IMG/VR virus record: IMGVR_UViG_3300046004_000591
Span: 62,001-126,000 of that record
Source: a virus
Reading direction: 5' to 3' (one strand)
DNA length: 64,000 nt
Shown here: positions 31,607 through 39,724 of the stretch, in pieces
Position numbering within the stretch: position 1 is the first letter of the stretch
How the letters are laid out: every line of letters starts with the position of its first letter
Position numbers and translations under genes: made by a program
The notes under the pieces: generated by a model
What the model was told of the DNA's origin: nothing
What the model saw: only the letters and a program-made list of their open reading frames with translations
Databases searched by the model: none

Positions 31607-31903
31607 ATGTGGTCGTATCTATTACAAGCAAATTACGCAATTATCGTTATCCTTTGTTATAGTTTGTATTATCTACAAAAACATGACAAAGATAAAATGT
31701 TCATTAACATTGCTGGTGGATTATTGATTGTCAGTTGTATCAGTGGATTTCAAGTTCATTCTCAATATAAACTTGAACAAACCCATGACATTGAAATGAC
31801 GTTCCAATACATCGACCAGATGTCACCATTAGAATTAAAAAACAAATTAAAAACTTGTATGATTGATTCTGGTAATTGTACATTCGTTTTTGTACAAAAA
31901 TGA
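31607..31903 (+). CDS. Membrane protein with Cys-containing tail
   Basis: A 98-aa protein. ATG 31607 fits TTAGGTGGATG; an in-frame GTG at 31598 is less likely. Spans lie at about 7-24 and 34-50, then an external-looking tail with MSPLELKNKLKTC and a C-FVFV end. The tail resembles that of the lipoprotein at 13456 (MTPERIKEALLIC). Confidence 0.55.
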   Translation: MWSYLLQANYAIIVILCYSLYYLQKHDKDKMFINIAGGLLIVSCISGFQVHSQYKLEQTHDIEMTFQYIDQMSPLELKNKLKTCMIDSGNCTFVFVQK

Positions 31904-31914
31904 TTCGTTGATTG

Positions 31915-32033
31915 GCATATAATTCCTCCATTATTTGTCCAATAATCCACTCTAGTGGAACGTTTCCATAATATGTCAATCAACTCTACATGATAAATCT
32001 AATCCATCTTAAAACAACAAATAATGGTGTTAA
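31915..32033 (+). repeat. Head element of the repeat unit, used as a gene leader
   Basis: CCATTATTTGTCCAATAATC, GTCAATCAACTCTACATGAT and TCCATCTTAAAACAACAAAT are kept almost unchanged from the repeat units, then TTAA and the ATG of the HD gene. It shows that the head part normally ends at a start codon. Confidence 0.65.
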
Positions 32034-32531
32034 ATGAACATTATCGACGATGCGTTAAAATTTGCCACAGAACAACATCAAGGTCAATTCAGAAGAAAGA
32101 CTGGTAAAGAATATATCACTCATCCTATTCATGTAGCAGAATTGTTACGCAAATATAAAACATCTAAGAACATCGAATCATTGGTTTCTGTTTGTCTATT
32201 ACATGACGTACAAGAAGACTGTGAAGTATCTAACGATGAAATCAGAACGAGATTTGGGGATCTGATTGCCAACCTAGTTGATGAGATGACTTCCGACGAT
32301 GAACAAATTAAAATTATTGGTAAGACTAATTACCTGATGTTGAAATTAGTTTCGATGTCATCTTACGGACTTACCATTAAATTAGTTGATAGATTATCGA
32401 ATGTAATGGATTGTCCATCTGATAATTATAAGAAATCAACAATTCAGATTATTCAATATCTAAGACAGAATCGAAATATGAATAAGACACAATCAACTAT
32501 TTGTTTGGATATCTTACTGGAGTGTATCTAA
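32034..32531 (+). CDS. SpoT/MESH1-like HD hydrolase
   Basis: A 165-aa single HD domain. YITHPIHVAELL (His30), LLHDVQED (His57-Asp58, Glu61-Asp62) and IKLVDRLSNV (Asp119) match the RelA/SpoT hydrolase domain, with no synthetase domain. The family includes MESH1-type enzymes that remove pyrophosphate from (p)ppGpp or phosphate from NADPH. A phage could use it to switch off host (p)ppGpp or toxSAS alarm nucleotides. Start directly after the repeat head element. Substrate unproven. Confidence 0.8.
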   Translation: MNIIDDALKFATEQHQGQFRRKTGKEYITHPIHVAELLRKYKTSKNIESLVSVCLLHDVQEDCEVSNDEIRTRFGDLIANLVDEMTSDDEQIKIIGKTNYLMLKLVSMSSYGLTIKLVDRLSNVMDCPSDNYKKSTIQIIQYLRQNRNMNKTQSTICLDILLECI

Positions 32532-32977
32532 TGACAATCAGACAATCAACTAAGATGACCAATGAAGAATTGTTAATGGGTATATTGAGTACAACCAAAT
32601 ACATTCTACAAAATTCGTTAGATGAATCTCAAGAAATCGATGATGACTATATACAACGACGTATTGATTACATTCAAGTTGCTATTGACGACATAAATGA
32701 CGACAGACAAATCAAAGATGAAAATGTAGTTATCAGCGAATCCCATTTAATGATGAAATTACATTTCAAACCATCTCATGAACAGATATTGGAATTTGCT
32801 GATAAGAACAAAATCGTGTTAACAGAATATGCCAAAATCAATCTGATTGAGACCGAAGATAAGTCAAGACCGTATTGGAGAATCTTAGCTTCATTTAAAA
32901 GGATTTCTAAAGAACATCAATTAGCTTTAAAATTAACTGAACATTTTATGAGAACAGGACAATTCAAATATGAATAA
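32531..32977 (+). CDS. Hypothetical protein
   Basis: A 148-aa protein sharing one base with the stop of the HD gene (TAATG), with CTGGAGTG upstream. Mostly helical and acidic, ending in an AL-KLTEHFMRTGQFKYE helix. No family is recognised. Confidence 0.6.
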   Translation: MTIRQSTKMTNEELLMGILSTTKYILQNSLDESQEIDDDYIQRRIDYIQVAIDDINDDRQIKDENVVISESHLMMKLHFKPSHEQILEFADKNKIVLTEYAKINLIETEDKSRPYWRILASFKRISKEHQLALKLTEHFMRTGQFKYE

Positions 32978-33188
32978 TATACAACGCGATATTGAAAATC
33001 TTATTTGCGAAATTCAACAATTTGATAGAAGAATTTTAGACCATAATCGTTATTATTCCCAATTCTTCGATAGAACAAAACAAAATGTTGAAATTTTAAC
33101 GAACAATTCGGAATCAATTAATGAAATTATTGATGGAATTGTTAAACATCTATCGGAATTGAAAGGAATATTAACAAATGAAAAGTAA
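32970..33188 (+). CDS. Coiled-coil hypothetical protein
   Basis: A 72-aa protein, almost entirely helical with a heptad-like pattern (IENLICEIQQFDRRILDH). It overlaps the previous gene by 8 nt and the next by 11 nt. Function unknown. Confidence 0.55.
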   Translation: MNNIQRDIENLICEIQQFDRRILDHNRYYSQFFDRTKQNVEILTNNSESINEIIDGIVKHLSELKGILTNEK

Positions 33189-33378
33189 AACAGTTGGATG
33201 GATTATCTTGGTGGCATTATCGTTCATCTTAGGGTATATTGGGGGATTTCCATTATTAGATTGTATCTTTAAAATGGTGTTGATATTTGGTGGAACTTGG
33301 TTATTTTATCAAAGTATCAATTTAATTGAAGGTGGTAAATTCGGCGAATTAAGACAATTTGATAAAGAATGGTATTGA
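33178..33378 (+). CDS. Two-span membrane protein
   Basis: A 66-aa protein with spans at about 6-24 and 29-46 (KSKTVGWIILVALSFILG...), then a basic-acidic tail. It follows the coiled-coil gene with overlap; the pair may work together at the membrane. Confidence 0.55.
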   Translation: MKSKTVGWIILVALSFILGYIGGFPLLDCIFKMVLIFGGTWLFYQSINLIEGGKFGELRQFDKEWY

Positions 33379-33379
33379 T

Positions 33380-33538
33380 ATGAACATTAAAATCGAAACG
33401 TATTCCAGTTATGAAATTTGCGAACGACAAGTGGAATACATGATTGAAAATGGATACAAAGTTATTGGATTCTCTCATCATTTAGATGATGGATTAAATT
33501 CTACAACATTTACAATAATGTATCAGGAAGTCAAATGA
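33380..33538 (+). CDS. Small hypothetical protein (52 aa)
   Basis: A 52-aa frame from ATG 33380, 1 nt after the preceding stop, coupled to the next by ATGA. It reads as two strands around a helix (ETYSSYEICERQVEYMIENG), typical of small phage alpha/beta proteins. Function unknown. Confidence 0.5.
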   Translation: MNIKIETYSSYEICERQVEYMIENGYKVIGFSHHLDDGLNSTTFTIMYQEVK

Positions 33539-33732
33539 AACTGAACATTAAAATTGATAACAGAACTGTAATTCCATTCAGCGATAACTTCGCTAGATTC
33601 AGAAGTTATCTGATGAAACATACTGGTCTATCTAAAGACGATATAGTGAAGGAATCTGATGATTGTTACCTCATACGGAATCAAATCTTTGGTTATAATG
33701 ATTGTATTATTTGCGCAGGCAATGATTATTGA
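33535..33732 (+). CDS. Small hypothetical protein
   Basis: A 65-aa protein coupled by ATGA to the gene before. It has KLNIKIDNRTVIPFSDN and a C-terminal CIICAGNDY. No family is recognised. Confidence 0.5.
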   Translation: MKLNIKIDNRTVIPFSDNFARFRSYLMKHTGLSKDDIVKESDDCYLIRNQIFGYNDCIICAGNDY

Positions 33733-33774
33733 TGTTGGAATTGTTGAACGATTACAAACAGTATTTGGTGTACA

Positions 33775-33981
33775 ATGAAAAAATTTAAATTAGAATTATC
33801 TTACGGTTCCACAAAACTTATTGATGAACAAGGAATCTCATCAACTATATTCTACAAAGGAACATTGGAAAAGAACAGACTGAAGACATTGGCTGATTGG
33901 TTACATGATAGAAATTATGTAATCACAAAGATGACAAGAACAGAATTAGAAGTAATCATTGAATCTCAATTAGGAATTTAA
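33775..33981 (+). CDS. Small hypothetical protein
   Basis: A 68-aa basic protein ending 1 nt before the next ATG. The 42 nt upstream hold only an 18-20 codon frame I do not trust. Alpha/beta look, no motif. Confidence 0.5.
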   Translation: MKKFKLELSYGSTKLIDEQGISSTIFYKGTLEKNRLKTLADWLHDRNYVITKMTRTELEVIIESQLGI

Positions 33982-33982
33982 C

Positions 33983-34237
33983 ATGAGCAAATTTACAGAA
34001 GAACAAATCAAAGAAGCAAACCAACAGATCGCAGAATTACTTGATGGTGCTTATACCAATATCAATAAAGCTGAAGCAATTGCCAATGAATTTGGTTTAG
34101 AATTTGATTGGGATCTCGAATATGGTATGAATGGGACATTTTATGGCACTGGGTATAAACCAAGCTGGGCTGCATCAGATGACGATTGGATTTCGTCTGA
34201 CAATCAAGGTTGGAATCCAAGCTCGCAAAGTTGTTAA
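33983..34237 (+). CDS. Conserved phage protein ending NPSSQSC
   Basis: An 84-aa protein with IAELLDGAYTNINKAEAIAN, LEYGMNGTFYG and a C-terminal GWNPSSQSC. Short proteins with this A-E-x-GL-F / YG-MGG / GW-SS-SC pattern recur in large myoviruses; the role is unknown. Confidence 0.65.
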   Translation: MSKFTEEQIKEANQQIAELLDGAYTNINKAEAIANEFGLEFDWDLEYGMNGTFYGTGYKPSWAASDDDWISSDNQGWNPSSQSC

Positions 34238-34262
34238 TTAAAACAATAACATAGAGGTCACT

Positions 34263-35186
34263 ATGATCCATCAAATAGTTCATATAGGAAGTTACGCTTT
34301 ATCGCAACATCTTGATATTGGTAGAGAACCAAGAGATTCGGATAAGATTATGAAATGGGATACTTATTGTAAATACATTGGATTGTTGAAACAACATAAA
34401 ACAATTCGTGCATGTTACCCCACCAATAATGGTAAGAAACAAATTGTAAAATATGACGATAAAATTGTTGAAATTGAAATTGCTTGGCAAGGTTCAACAG
34501 CGGAAATGATTCTTAATCGATACAAAAATACAATTGTCGACCAACCGGATAGAGAAATTATTATCAACACTATCGCAGATTTGGATCTACTATATGAATT
34601 AAAGATGAGTCATCGTTACCTCAAGAATTCGCCGCATTTCCATAAGACAATGAATGACATTAAGTTAATGGAAGCTGCTGGTGCCGTTATTGAAGACAAG
34701 GAATTCTTTGAACGTAGAGAAAAAGAAACGTATAATTACAAACATCCGGTATTGAATGTAGATAAGAATATGTTCTTCAAGGATGAAACTTACAATTTTT
34801 ATCAACACGATGACATTCATGAATCGGTCAAAATTGGAGAACAACCTGCGTATAAGATGATTATCGAAGAAGGTCAACAAGTTAAATGTTCATTGGATAA
34901 ATGGAATACATTAACTGAACAACAACGATTACATTGCGCGTTAGAAGAATGTTATGTATTATCATTGGAACGCGGGTTGATACCAAATGAATTTAAGACG
35001 GATCCAAAGAAGACATTTGATATTGCTCTTGTTAAAGTCTGTACGAGTATTACGTCTGGTTGGTTCAGAGAATGGTGTTGGAGAAATTATGATTTGATTA
35101 AAGAAAATTATAATGAAGACTATTGTATTAAATTCAAAAATGCGTTAGAATTAAATCTTATTAGAAAATTCAAAGAGGACGATTGA
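34263..35186 (+). CDS. Conserved large-phage protein, unknown function
   Basis: A 307-aa protein. Notable stretches: HIGSYALSQHL, REPRDSDKIM, SHRYLKNSPHFHKTMND, HDDIHESVKIGEQPAYKM and EWCWRNY. G-S...DSD at the N-terminus could be a degenerate nucleotidyltransferase GS-x-DxD motif, and the histidine-rich middle could bind metal. Similar proteins occur in T4-like phages. AGAGGTCACT precedes the ATG. I would not assign a function. Confidence 0.7.
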   Translation: MIHQIVHIGSYALSQHLDIGREPRDSDKIMKWDTYCKYIGLLKQHKTIRACYPTNNGKKQIVKYDDKIVEIEIAWQGSTAEMILNRYKNTIVDQPDREIIINTIADLDLLYELKMSHRYLKNSPHFHKTMNDIKLMEAAGAVIEDKEFFERREKETYNYKHPVLNVDKNMFFKDETYNFYQHDDIHESVKIGEQPAYKMIIEEGQQVKCSLDKWNTLTEQQRLHCALEECYVLSLERGLIPNEFKTDPKKTFDIALVKVCTSITSGWFREWCWRNYDLIKENYNEDYCIKFKNALELNLIRKFKEDD

Positions 35187-35187
35187 T

Positions 35188-35616
35188 ATGAGCGATAAAA
35201 TTATTGAATCTGGTTATTATGTTGAACTTACCACTTGGGAAAATGATGGAGATAATTACAAAACAGAAACTCACACTGGATTAGAATGGTCGGAAGTATT
35301 ATTCTTGAATGAAATATACAAAAAGTTTAATTCTGGATACAAATCGAACAGTTTCGATAATACGTTTGGTAATCGAGAAATTTGTGATATCGAACAATCT
35401 GTTATTGATTGGTTTAAATCTTTACCAGAATACATTAAAAATGCTGCGTCTCAGAATAATGAAATTGATGATTATTGTATATTAGAATTGATTGAAGAAT
35501 TTGTTGATGTATGGAATGATGGTGAAAAATATCGAGTGGTTGATTCAATCAAAGTTTGGTATAACCCAGAAACAATTACTATGACTGATGTAACAGAGGT
35601 TTTAAACAATGATTAG
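35188..35616 (+). CDS. Hypothetical acidic protein
   Basis: A 142-aa acidic protein starting 1 nt after the previous stop (GAGGACGATTGAT before it). It contains SGYYVELTTWENDGDNYKTE, which looks like a beta sheet start, and an acidic helix with ELIEEFVDVWND. It overlaps the next gene by 8 nt. Confidence 0.6.
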   Translation: MSDKIIESGYYVELTTWENDGDNYKTETHTGLEWSEVLFLNEIYKKFNSGYKSNSFDNTFGNREICDIEQSVIDWFKSLPEYIKNAASQNNEIDDYCILELIEEFVDVWNDGEKYRVVDSIKVWYNPETITMTDVTEVLNND

Positions 35617-36118
35617 AATGGGATGGATTCATCAACGCAATGACGATTATAAAACGCCATATTCTATCATCCAAAATAATTATAATGGTGTTGTATCATA
35701 TTCTGTTTACAATAAAGATGGATGTATCTGTTCGCATTTAACAATACAAGATGCATTAGAAAAAACGTTTGAATGTCCGTCAAATTTTTTTGTAAAATGG
35801 GATCTTAGATTAGAAGTTGGTAAGAAGTATCGTAGAAGAAATGATTCAATTGTGAAAATAATTGGAACCAATAATCAAGGCGATAGATTTACAAATGGAC
35901 AAGGTGATTATTGGAATAAAAATGGTTCATGGTTGGAAGGAGAAGAACGACCTCATCAATATGATTTAATTGAAGAAATTGAACGTGTTAAATCTGATAC
36001 AAAAGATATTGGTCTTCTCAAGATTATCCTAAAAGAGTCAATCAACAATAGAATTGAAACTGGTAAAGAAATTCCTGTTGAATGGATTGTAGAGTATAAC
36101 AAAATTATTGGATCATAA
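35609..36118 (+). CDS. Hypothetical protein with possible SH3-like middle
   Basis: A 169-aa protein. The N-terminus (YSIIQNNYNGVVSYSVYNKD) resembles that of the 9777 product. The middle (LEVGKKYRRRNDSIVKIIG) reads as a small beta barrel found in phage proteins. The C-terminal 40 residues are helical. Function unknown. Confidence 0.6.
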   Translation: MIRMGWIHQRNDDYKTPYSIIQNNYNGVVSYSVYNKDGCICSHLTIQDALEKTFECPSNFFVKWDLRLEVGKKYRRRNDSIVKIIGTNNQGDRFTNGQGDYWNKNGSWLEGEERPHQYDLIEEIERVKSDTKDIGLLKIILKESINNRIETGKEIPVEWIVEYNKIIGS

Positions 36119-36119
36119 T

Positions 36120-36263
36120 ATGGAACAGATTATTGTATTAGGATTTTTTATTATTTTTCTGGGAATGATTTCTTGGTTGTTTAAAACATTAGGTCTTATT
36201 TTAACTGGAATATTGATGATTGTTATCGCTTGTCTAGTTATGTATAATGAGGACAAACTATGA
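36120..36263 (+). CDS. Small two-span membrane protein (47 aa)
   Basis: A 47-aa frame, ATG 36120, 1 nt after the previous stop, overlapping the next ATG by 4 nt. It is almost wholly hydrophobic with a short WLFK turn near the middle. Function unknown. Confidence 0.5.
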   Translation: MEQIIVLGFFIIFLGMISWLFKTLGLILTGILMIVIACLVMYNEDKL

Positions 36264-36391
36264 CATTAGATGAATACATTAAAATGTACATTGATGAATA
36301 TGGTTCAAGATACGACAATTTCAATGAAGCGACCAAACAATTATTCATCAGAAATTGTACGGAAGAATACAAAAAGAAATTCAAGGTGTAA
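36260..36391 (+). CDS. Small hypothetical protein (43 aa)
   Basis: A 43-aa charged helical protein from ATG 36260 with AATGAGGAC just upstream. It starts MTLDEYIKMYIDEYGSRYD and ends KKFKV. Coupled to the membrane peptide before it. Confidence 0.5.
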   Translation: MTLDEYIKMYIDEYGSRYDNFNEATKQLFIRNCTEEYKKKFKV

Positions 36392-36460
36392 AACGAATCC
36401 ATTTTAATAAATAATATCATACAATGAGAAATGTTTTCATTGACCGTTTGGGGAGATAGT

Positions 36461-36844
36461 ATGACAGATTTAATTGTAACAAGAAATGATAATCGAAATA
36501 ATGGTAACGAGAATTCTAATGATGAACATACAAATGAATGTGTTCCATATGAAGGGGAATCAACTTGTTGTAAAATAAAACGAGTTGATGTATCAGATTC
36601 TTGTGGTCAATACTTTTCATTTGATTTATCTAAGGTTCCGATTATCAACATTTACATGGCTACTGGTTGCGAAAACACTATTGTGATATTGTTGGAATTC
36701 ATCAACAATAAACAATATAAATTCTATACCAACAGAGTCAATCGCAAGAACAAACATGTCCAAGCAGTTTTCTTAAACAATCAAACATTCACTCAATTTA
36801 TCGAAGACTTAGGATTAGACTATAATGTTGGACTATATCTATAA
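36461..36844 (+). CDS. Hypothetical protein
   Basis: A 127-aa protein. ATG 36461 is selected by TTGGGGAGATAGT; the in-frame ATG 36431 has no ribosome site. The first 30 residues are an Asn-rich, low-complexity stretch, followed by a Cys pair (STCCKIKRV) and a beta-rich body. Confidence 0.55.
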   Translation: MTDLIVTRNDNRNNGNENSNDEHTNECVPYEGESTCCKIKRVDVSDSCGQYFSFDLSKVPIINIYMATGCENTIVILLEFINNKQYKFYTNRVNRKNKHVQAVFLNNQTFTQFIEDLGLDYNVGLYL

Positions 36845-36920
36845 CATAGCATTTTTAATTTTCAACGTAGTCGTTATATTTTACGCTGGATATCTTACAA
36901 CATACAAATACGAAAAATAA
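36825..36920 (+). CDS. Small membrane peptide (31 aa)
   Basis: A 31-aa frame that overlaps the end of the previous gene by 20 nt, with TTAGGATTAG upstream. One membrane span, then TYKYEK. Similar in style to the 28830 and 61842 peptides. Confidence 0.4.
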   Translation: MLDYIYNIAFLIFNVVVIFYAGYLTTYKYEK

Positions 36921-36923
36921 ATT

Positions 36924-37076
36924 ATGATGAAATTTCTAATTGGGATAATTGTTACATTATTGGCTGTTTCTTTAATCTATAAACCGTTATTCTTAATGTT
37001 GATTGTTGTCATTATAACATCATTGATTATTAATTACCAATTAAAACATGAAGATAAACGAACTACTGCAAAATAA
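36924..37076 (+). CDS. Small two-span membrane protein (50 aa)
   Basis: A 50-aa frame with two hydrophobic segments (about 4-18 and 22-39) and a basic tail. Its end overlaps the next gene by 29 nt. No ribosome site stands out, so confidence is limited. Confidence 0.4.
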   Translation: MMKFLIGIIVTLLAVSLIYKPLFLMLIVVIITSLIINYQLKHEDKRTTAK

Positions 37077-37566
37077 AGATTTATACAGAGAATGTCCTGA
37101 TGAAGGTACATTATATCCGCAAGACGGTTATGTATTCAGATTAGATGAATGGAAGACGGATTATCTTTGGTTCTATGCAACATTGGATGATAGATATTAC
37201 GTTGTTATCACTTCTGATGGTATGAAATTTACAATTAAAGAAGACACAGAAATTCATATTGTTAAAGATATAATGGAAGTCGAATGTCAATTAACAATGA
37301 AACAAGACCATAATGACCAATGGTTCTTCTACAAAGAACGTAAATTTGTATTTGGGTATTGTCATGACCCTGATATTGAATTGAAATTAATTGAATCTCT
37401 GGTTGATTTATTCCAAGCAAAGAACATCGACATTCTATACAAATACAATCAAATCGAATTCAATGTTAATCTCAGAGGATGTTTTGAAGATACGGTATAT
37501 GATTTAGTTAGTTTTGGGTTGATTTCAAAAGAACAATTCGTCTCATGGTATAATCTTTATCAATAA
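37048..37566 (+). CDS. Hypothetical protein
   Basis: A 172-aa acidic protein with beta-rich first half (TLYPQDGYVFRLDEWKTDY) and helical second half. ATG 37048 has no strong ribosome site and lies in the membrane gene before it. It ends at the terminator at 37570. No family is recognised. Confidence 0.6.
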   Translation: MKINELLQNKDLYRECPDEGTLYPQDGYVFRLDEWKTDYLWFYATLDDRYYVVITSDGMKFTIKEDTEIHIVKDIMEVECQLTMKQDHNDQWFFYKERKFVFGYCHDPDIELKLIESLVDLFQAKNIDILYKYNQIEFNVNLRGCFEDTVYDLVSFGLISKEQFVSWYNLYQ

Positions 37567-37569
37567 TTC

Positions 37570-37604
37570 AAACCGATATGTTAATTGCATATCGGTTTCT
37601 TTTT
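37570..37604 (+). terminator. Rho-independent terminator
   Basis: AAACCGATATG (37570-37580) pairs with CATATCGGTTT (37588-37598), then CTTTTT. Near-identical in stem to the one at 20187, after the NAMPT-like gene. Confidence 0.85.
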
Positions 37605-37614
37605 GGAATTTAAA

Positions 37615-37806
37615 ATGTTAATACAAATCATATTAAAGGAACGAACCAATACGTTTCCTATATCAATACCAGTTGATGAAAATACGGATACCAAAATGAT
37701 TATAGAAAATGTATCTAATATTAGAAATCATTATCGTTCTCAAGGATACACTGTTTCTAATATAACGGTATTCAATTCATTTGGGACAATCATATATTAT
37801 GTCTAA
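37615..37806 (+). CDS. Small hypothetical protein
   Basis: A 63-aa protein from ATG 37615, with TTTGGAATTTAAA before it, in the terminator's shadow; its promoter is not obvious. It overlaps the next gene by 8 nt. Alpha/beta pattern, no motif. Confidence 0.5.
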   Translation: MLIQIILKERTNTFPISIPVDENTDTKMIIENVSNIRNHYRSQGYTVSNITVFNSFGTIIYYV

Positions 37807-37984
37807 CAAAATTGTACCATTTTATCCTATATACACCAAACCTCCTTGTCAATTAATTGAATACATTGAAGAACCATTTGATGATGGATTTGGTCATACT
37901 GGAATTGTAAGAACAGCAGTGTATCTCGATAAACATAAGAAACAACAAAAATGTACGGCACAGGTAATTTGGCATGGAAACTAA
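37799..37984 (+). CDS. Small hypothetical protein
   Basis: A 61-aa protein starting MSNKIVPFYPIYTKPPC. It contains LIEYIEEPFDDGFG and a C-terminal VIWHGN. It overlaps neighbours on both sides. Function unknown. Confidence 0.5.
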   Translation: MSNKIVPFYPIYTKPPCQLIEYIEEPFDDGFGHTGIVRTAVYLDKHKKQQKCTAQVIWHGN

Positions 37985-38315
37985 AATCAAAGACTTACTA
38001 GATGCAATACAAAATGATGTCGTTACATTCAAAATTGCCAAAGTAATTCTATCGGATGTATTCAATACCGACAAATCTGTTGACCAAATAATTGATGACA
38101 AAGGACTACGTCGATTAGATGGTAATGATACTCAACGTATCCGAACACTACTATACCAATTATTGAATAAAAACATAGAATCAATAGATTACAATAACAG
38201 AACAACATTTGTTAAAGATTTGACTATGTTATTCATGAAACATACAAATGGTAGGTACAATCCAGAAATTGTACAATCGTTGGTCTTGAAAATTTGGGAT
38301 ATGGATTACTCATGA
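37974..38315 (+). CDS. Hypothetical protein
   Basis: A 113-aa helical protein with IAKVILSDVFNTDKSVDQII and a C-terminal VLKIWDMDYS. It overlaps the next gene by ATGA. No domain is recognised. Confidence 0.55.
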   Translation: METKIKDLLDAIQNDVVTFKIAKVILSDVFNTDKSVDQIIDDKGLRRLDGNDTQRIRTLLYQLLNKNIESIDYNNRTTFVKDLTMLFMKHTNGRYNPEIVQSLVLKIWDMDYS

Positions 38316-38548
38316 ACTCGTTTGATATTCTATGGGAATTAAAATACAAACAACTCAACAAAAGAAGACGTTATAAATGGTTTGATAGATTTGAATCCAA
38401 ATTCAACCATTCAAGATTTTATACTTTCAGAGAGAAAACCTCTAACATGTATTTCAAAATACATTTTGGGGCCGTTAGATATTCTGTATGCAAAGATAGA
38501 CGTTACAATATGAAAATGAATTGTCTTGAACGTTGTACAGATAGATAA
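38312..38548 (+). CDS. Small basic protein
   Basis: A 78-aa protein, strongly basic and aromatic (QLNKRRRYKWFDRFESKF). It might bind nucleic acid, but there is no recognised motif. ATGA overlap with the preceding gene. Confidence 0.55.
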   Translation: MNSFDILWELKYKQLNKRRRYKWFDRFESKFNHSRFYTFREKTSNMYFKIHFGAVRYSVCKDRRYNMKMNCLERCTDR

Positions 38549-38601
38549 TCCTTTCTAAGATTCAGTCAATAGAGTAAAATTATATTTTTATTGGAGGTGA
38601 C

Positions 38602-38949
38602 ATGAAATTCGCAGTTGTTGGTTCAAGAAACATCACAGATTATGAATATGTTGTAAATATATTAAAACAATATGAAATATCTCATATTGTTTCTGGTGGG
38701 GCAAATGGTATTGATTCCATGGCAGAACAATATGCCAATGAACATAACATTCCCACCACAATCTATAAACCAGATTGGAAGAAATATGGCAGAGGTGCTG
38801 GATTTGTCAGAAATAAACAAATCATTGATGATTCAGATTGCGTCATTGCCATCTGGGACGGCGTATCTAAAGGTACAAAGAATTCAATAGACCATGCTAA
38901 AAAACAAAACAAACAACTATTCATATGGAATGAGAATGCTATCTTTTAA
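38602..38949 (+). CDS. SLOG-family (YspA/cpYpsA-like) nucleotide-binding protein
   Basis: A 115-aa single-domain Rossmann-like protein. VVGSRNITD (5-13), SGGANGIDSMAEQYA and KNQIIDDSDCVIAIWDG-x-SKGT are hallmarks of the SLOG superfamily, whose members bind nucleotides, ADP-ribose derivatives or NAD-type signals (ThsA carries such a domain). A phage copy could sequester a defence signal, as sponge proteins do, or act on nucleotides. TTGGAGGTGAC precedes the ATG. The end overlaps the next, tagged gene. Confidence 0.85.
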   Translation: MKFAVVGSRNITDYEYVVNILKQYEISHIVSGGANGIDSMAEQYANEHNIPTTIYKPDWKKYGRGAGFVRNKQIIDDSDCVIAIWDGVSKGTKNSIDHAKKQNKQLFIWNENAIF

Positions 38950-39724
38950 AGAATACAATGAATTGCTAGAAGCAATCAAACAAACTGACTCTGGTCTACA
39001 ATTCAACTACTCCGACAAACAAGGCATATCCACTAAATTTGGTAAGACTAAATCGTTCGACCCGTATGTATCAAAAGGTTCCAATGTAAATGGCGTTCCA
39101 ATTTATTCTATCTACAAGACCACAAAAGATGAATATGTGGATGTCACTTCTGTAATCAAACAATTAAAGAAACAACAAAATCTATCTCCTGATGATTATA
39201 CAAATTTCATCAGGAGAACCGCAATCTATATCTCGTACAAAATCTTAACCAAATCTAATGACCATCAGCTGGTAGATGTAATCATCACTCCTGATTCAAC
39301 ATCCTCCATCCTAGATGACCTAATTGTTGAATTGAAATCAAGGAATCCGCATATCTCGTTTGTCCCAAAATTATATGTCAAAAATGAAATCTCTAAAATT
39401 GAAATAGACAAAAATCATCCTAAGATTTCTCCCAGCATCATCAGGTCGCTAGAATATGGTCTAAAACGAGCAAATGATAAAGACTCTTTCCAAATGAAAG
39501 ACTTCAATAAACGCGACACCAAATTCCTCCAAAACTTCTACAAATTAAAAGACGATCCCAAAATTGGCAAACTAAGGAACTCCACTGTATTAGTCCTAGA
39601 TGACCTTATCGCTTCTGGTACCACCCTGAATTCCTTAATCAAAGATGTTGTTGACCTAAAATCCATATTAGACGATGAAGATTCAACTTCCACAATCTTT
39701 GGATTAACCATCTTTAAAACCTAA
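38936..39724 (+). CDS. Phosphoribosyltransferase-like protein with capsid-targeting-like N-terminus
   Basis: A 262-aa protein. The start MLSFKEYNELLEA matches the shared tag and the L-x-E pattern of head proteases; ATG 38936 is preferred to 38930 for ribosome-site spacing. Near the C-terminus STVLVLDDLIASGTTLNS is a type-I phosphoribosyltransferase PRPP loop. The middle is not recognised. Codon and base use differ from the surroundings (more C in third positions), which suggests recent arrival. It follows the SLOG gene and may share its substrate class. Confidence 0.7.
   Translation: MLSFKEYNELLEAIKQTDSGLQFNYSDKQGISTKFGKTKSFDPYVSKGSNVNGVPIYSIYKTTKDEYVDVTSVIKQLKKQQNLSPDDYTNFIRRTAIYISYKILTKSNDHQLVDVIITPDSTSSILDDLIVELKSRNPHISFVPKLYVKNEISKIEIDKNHPKISPSIIRSLEYGLKRANDKDSFQMKDFNKRDTKFLQNFYKLKDDPKIGKLRNSTVLVLDDLIASGTTLNSLIKDVVDLKSILDDEDSTSTIFGLTIFKT

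Noticed and set aside
33722-33795. 18-20 codon frames between 33732 and 33775
   Set aside because: Too short, no ribosome site and overlapping the start of the next gene.
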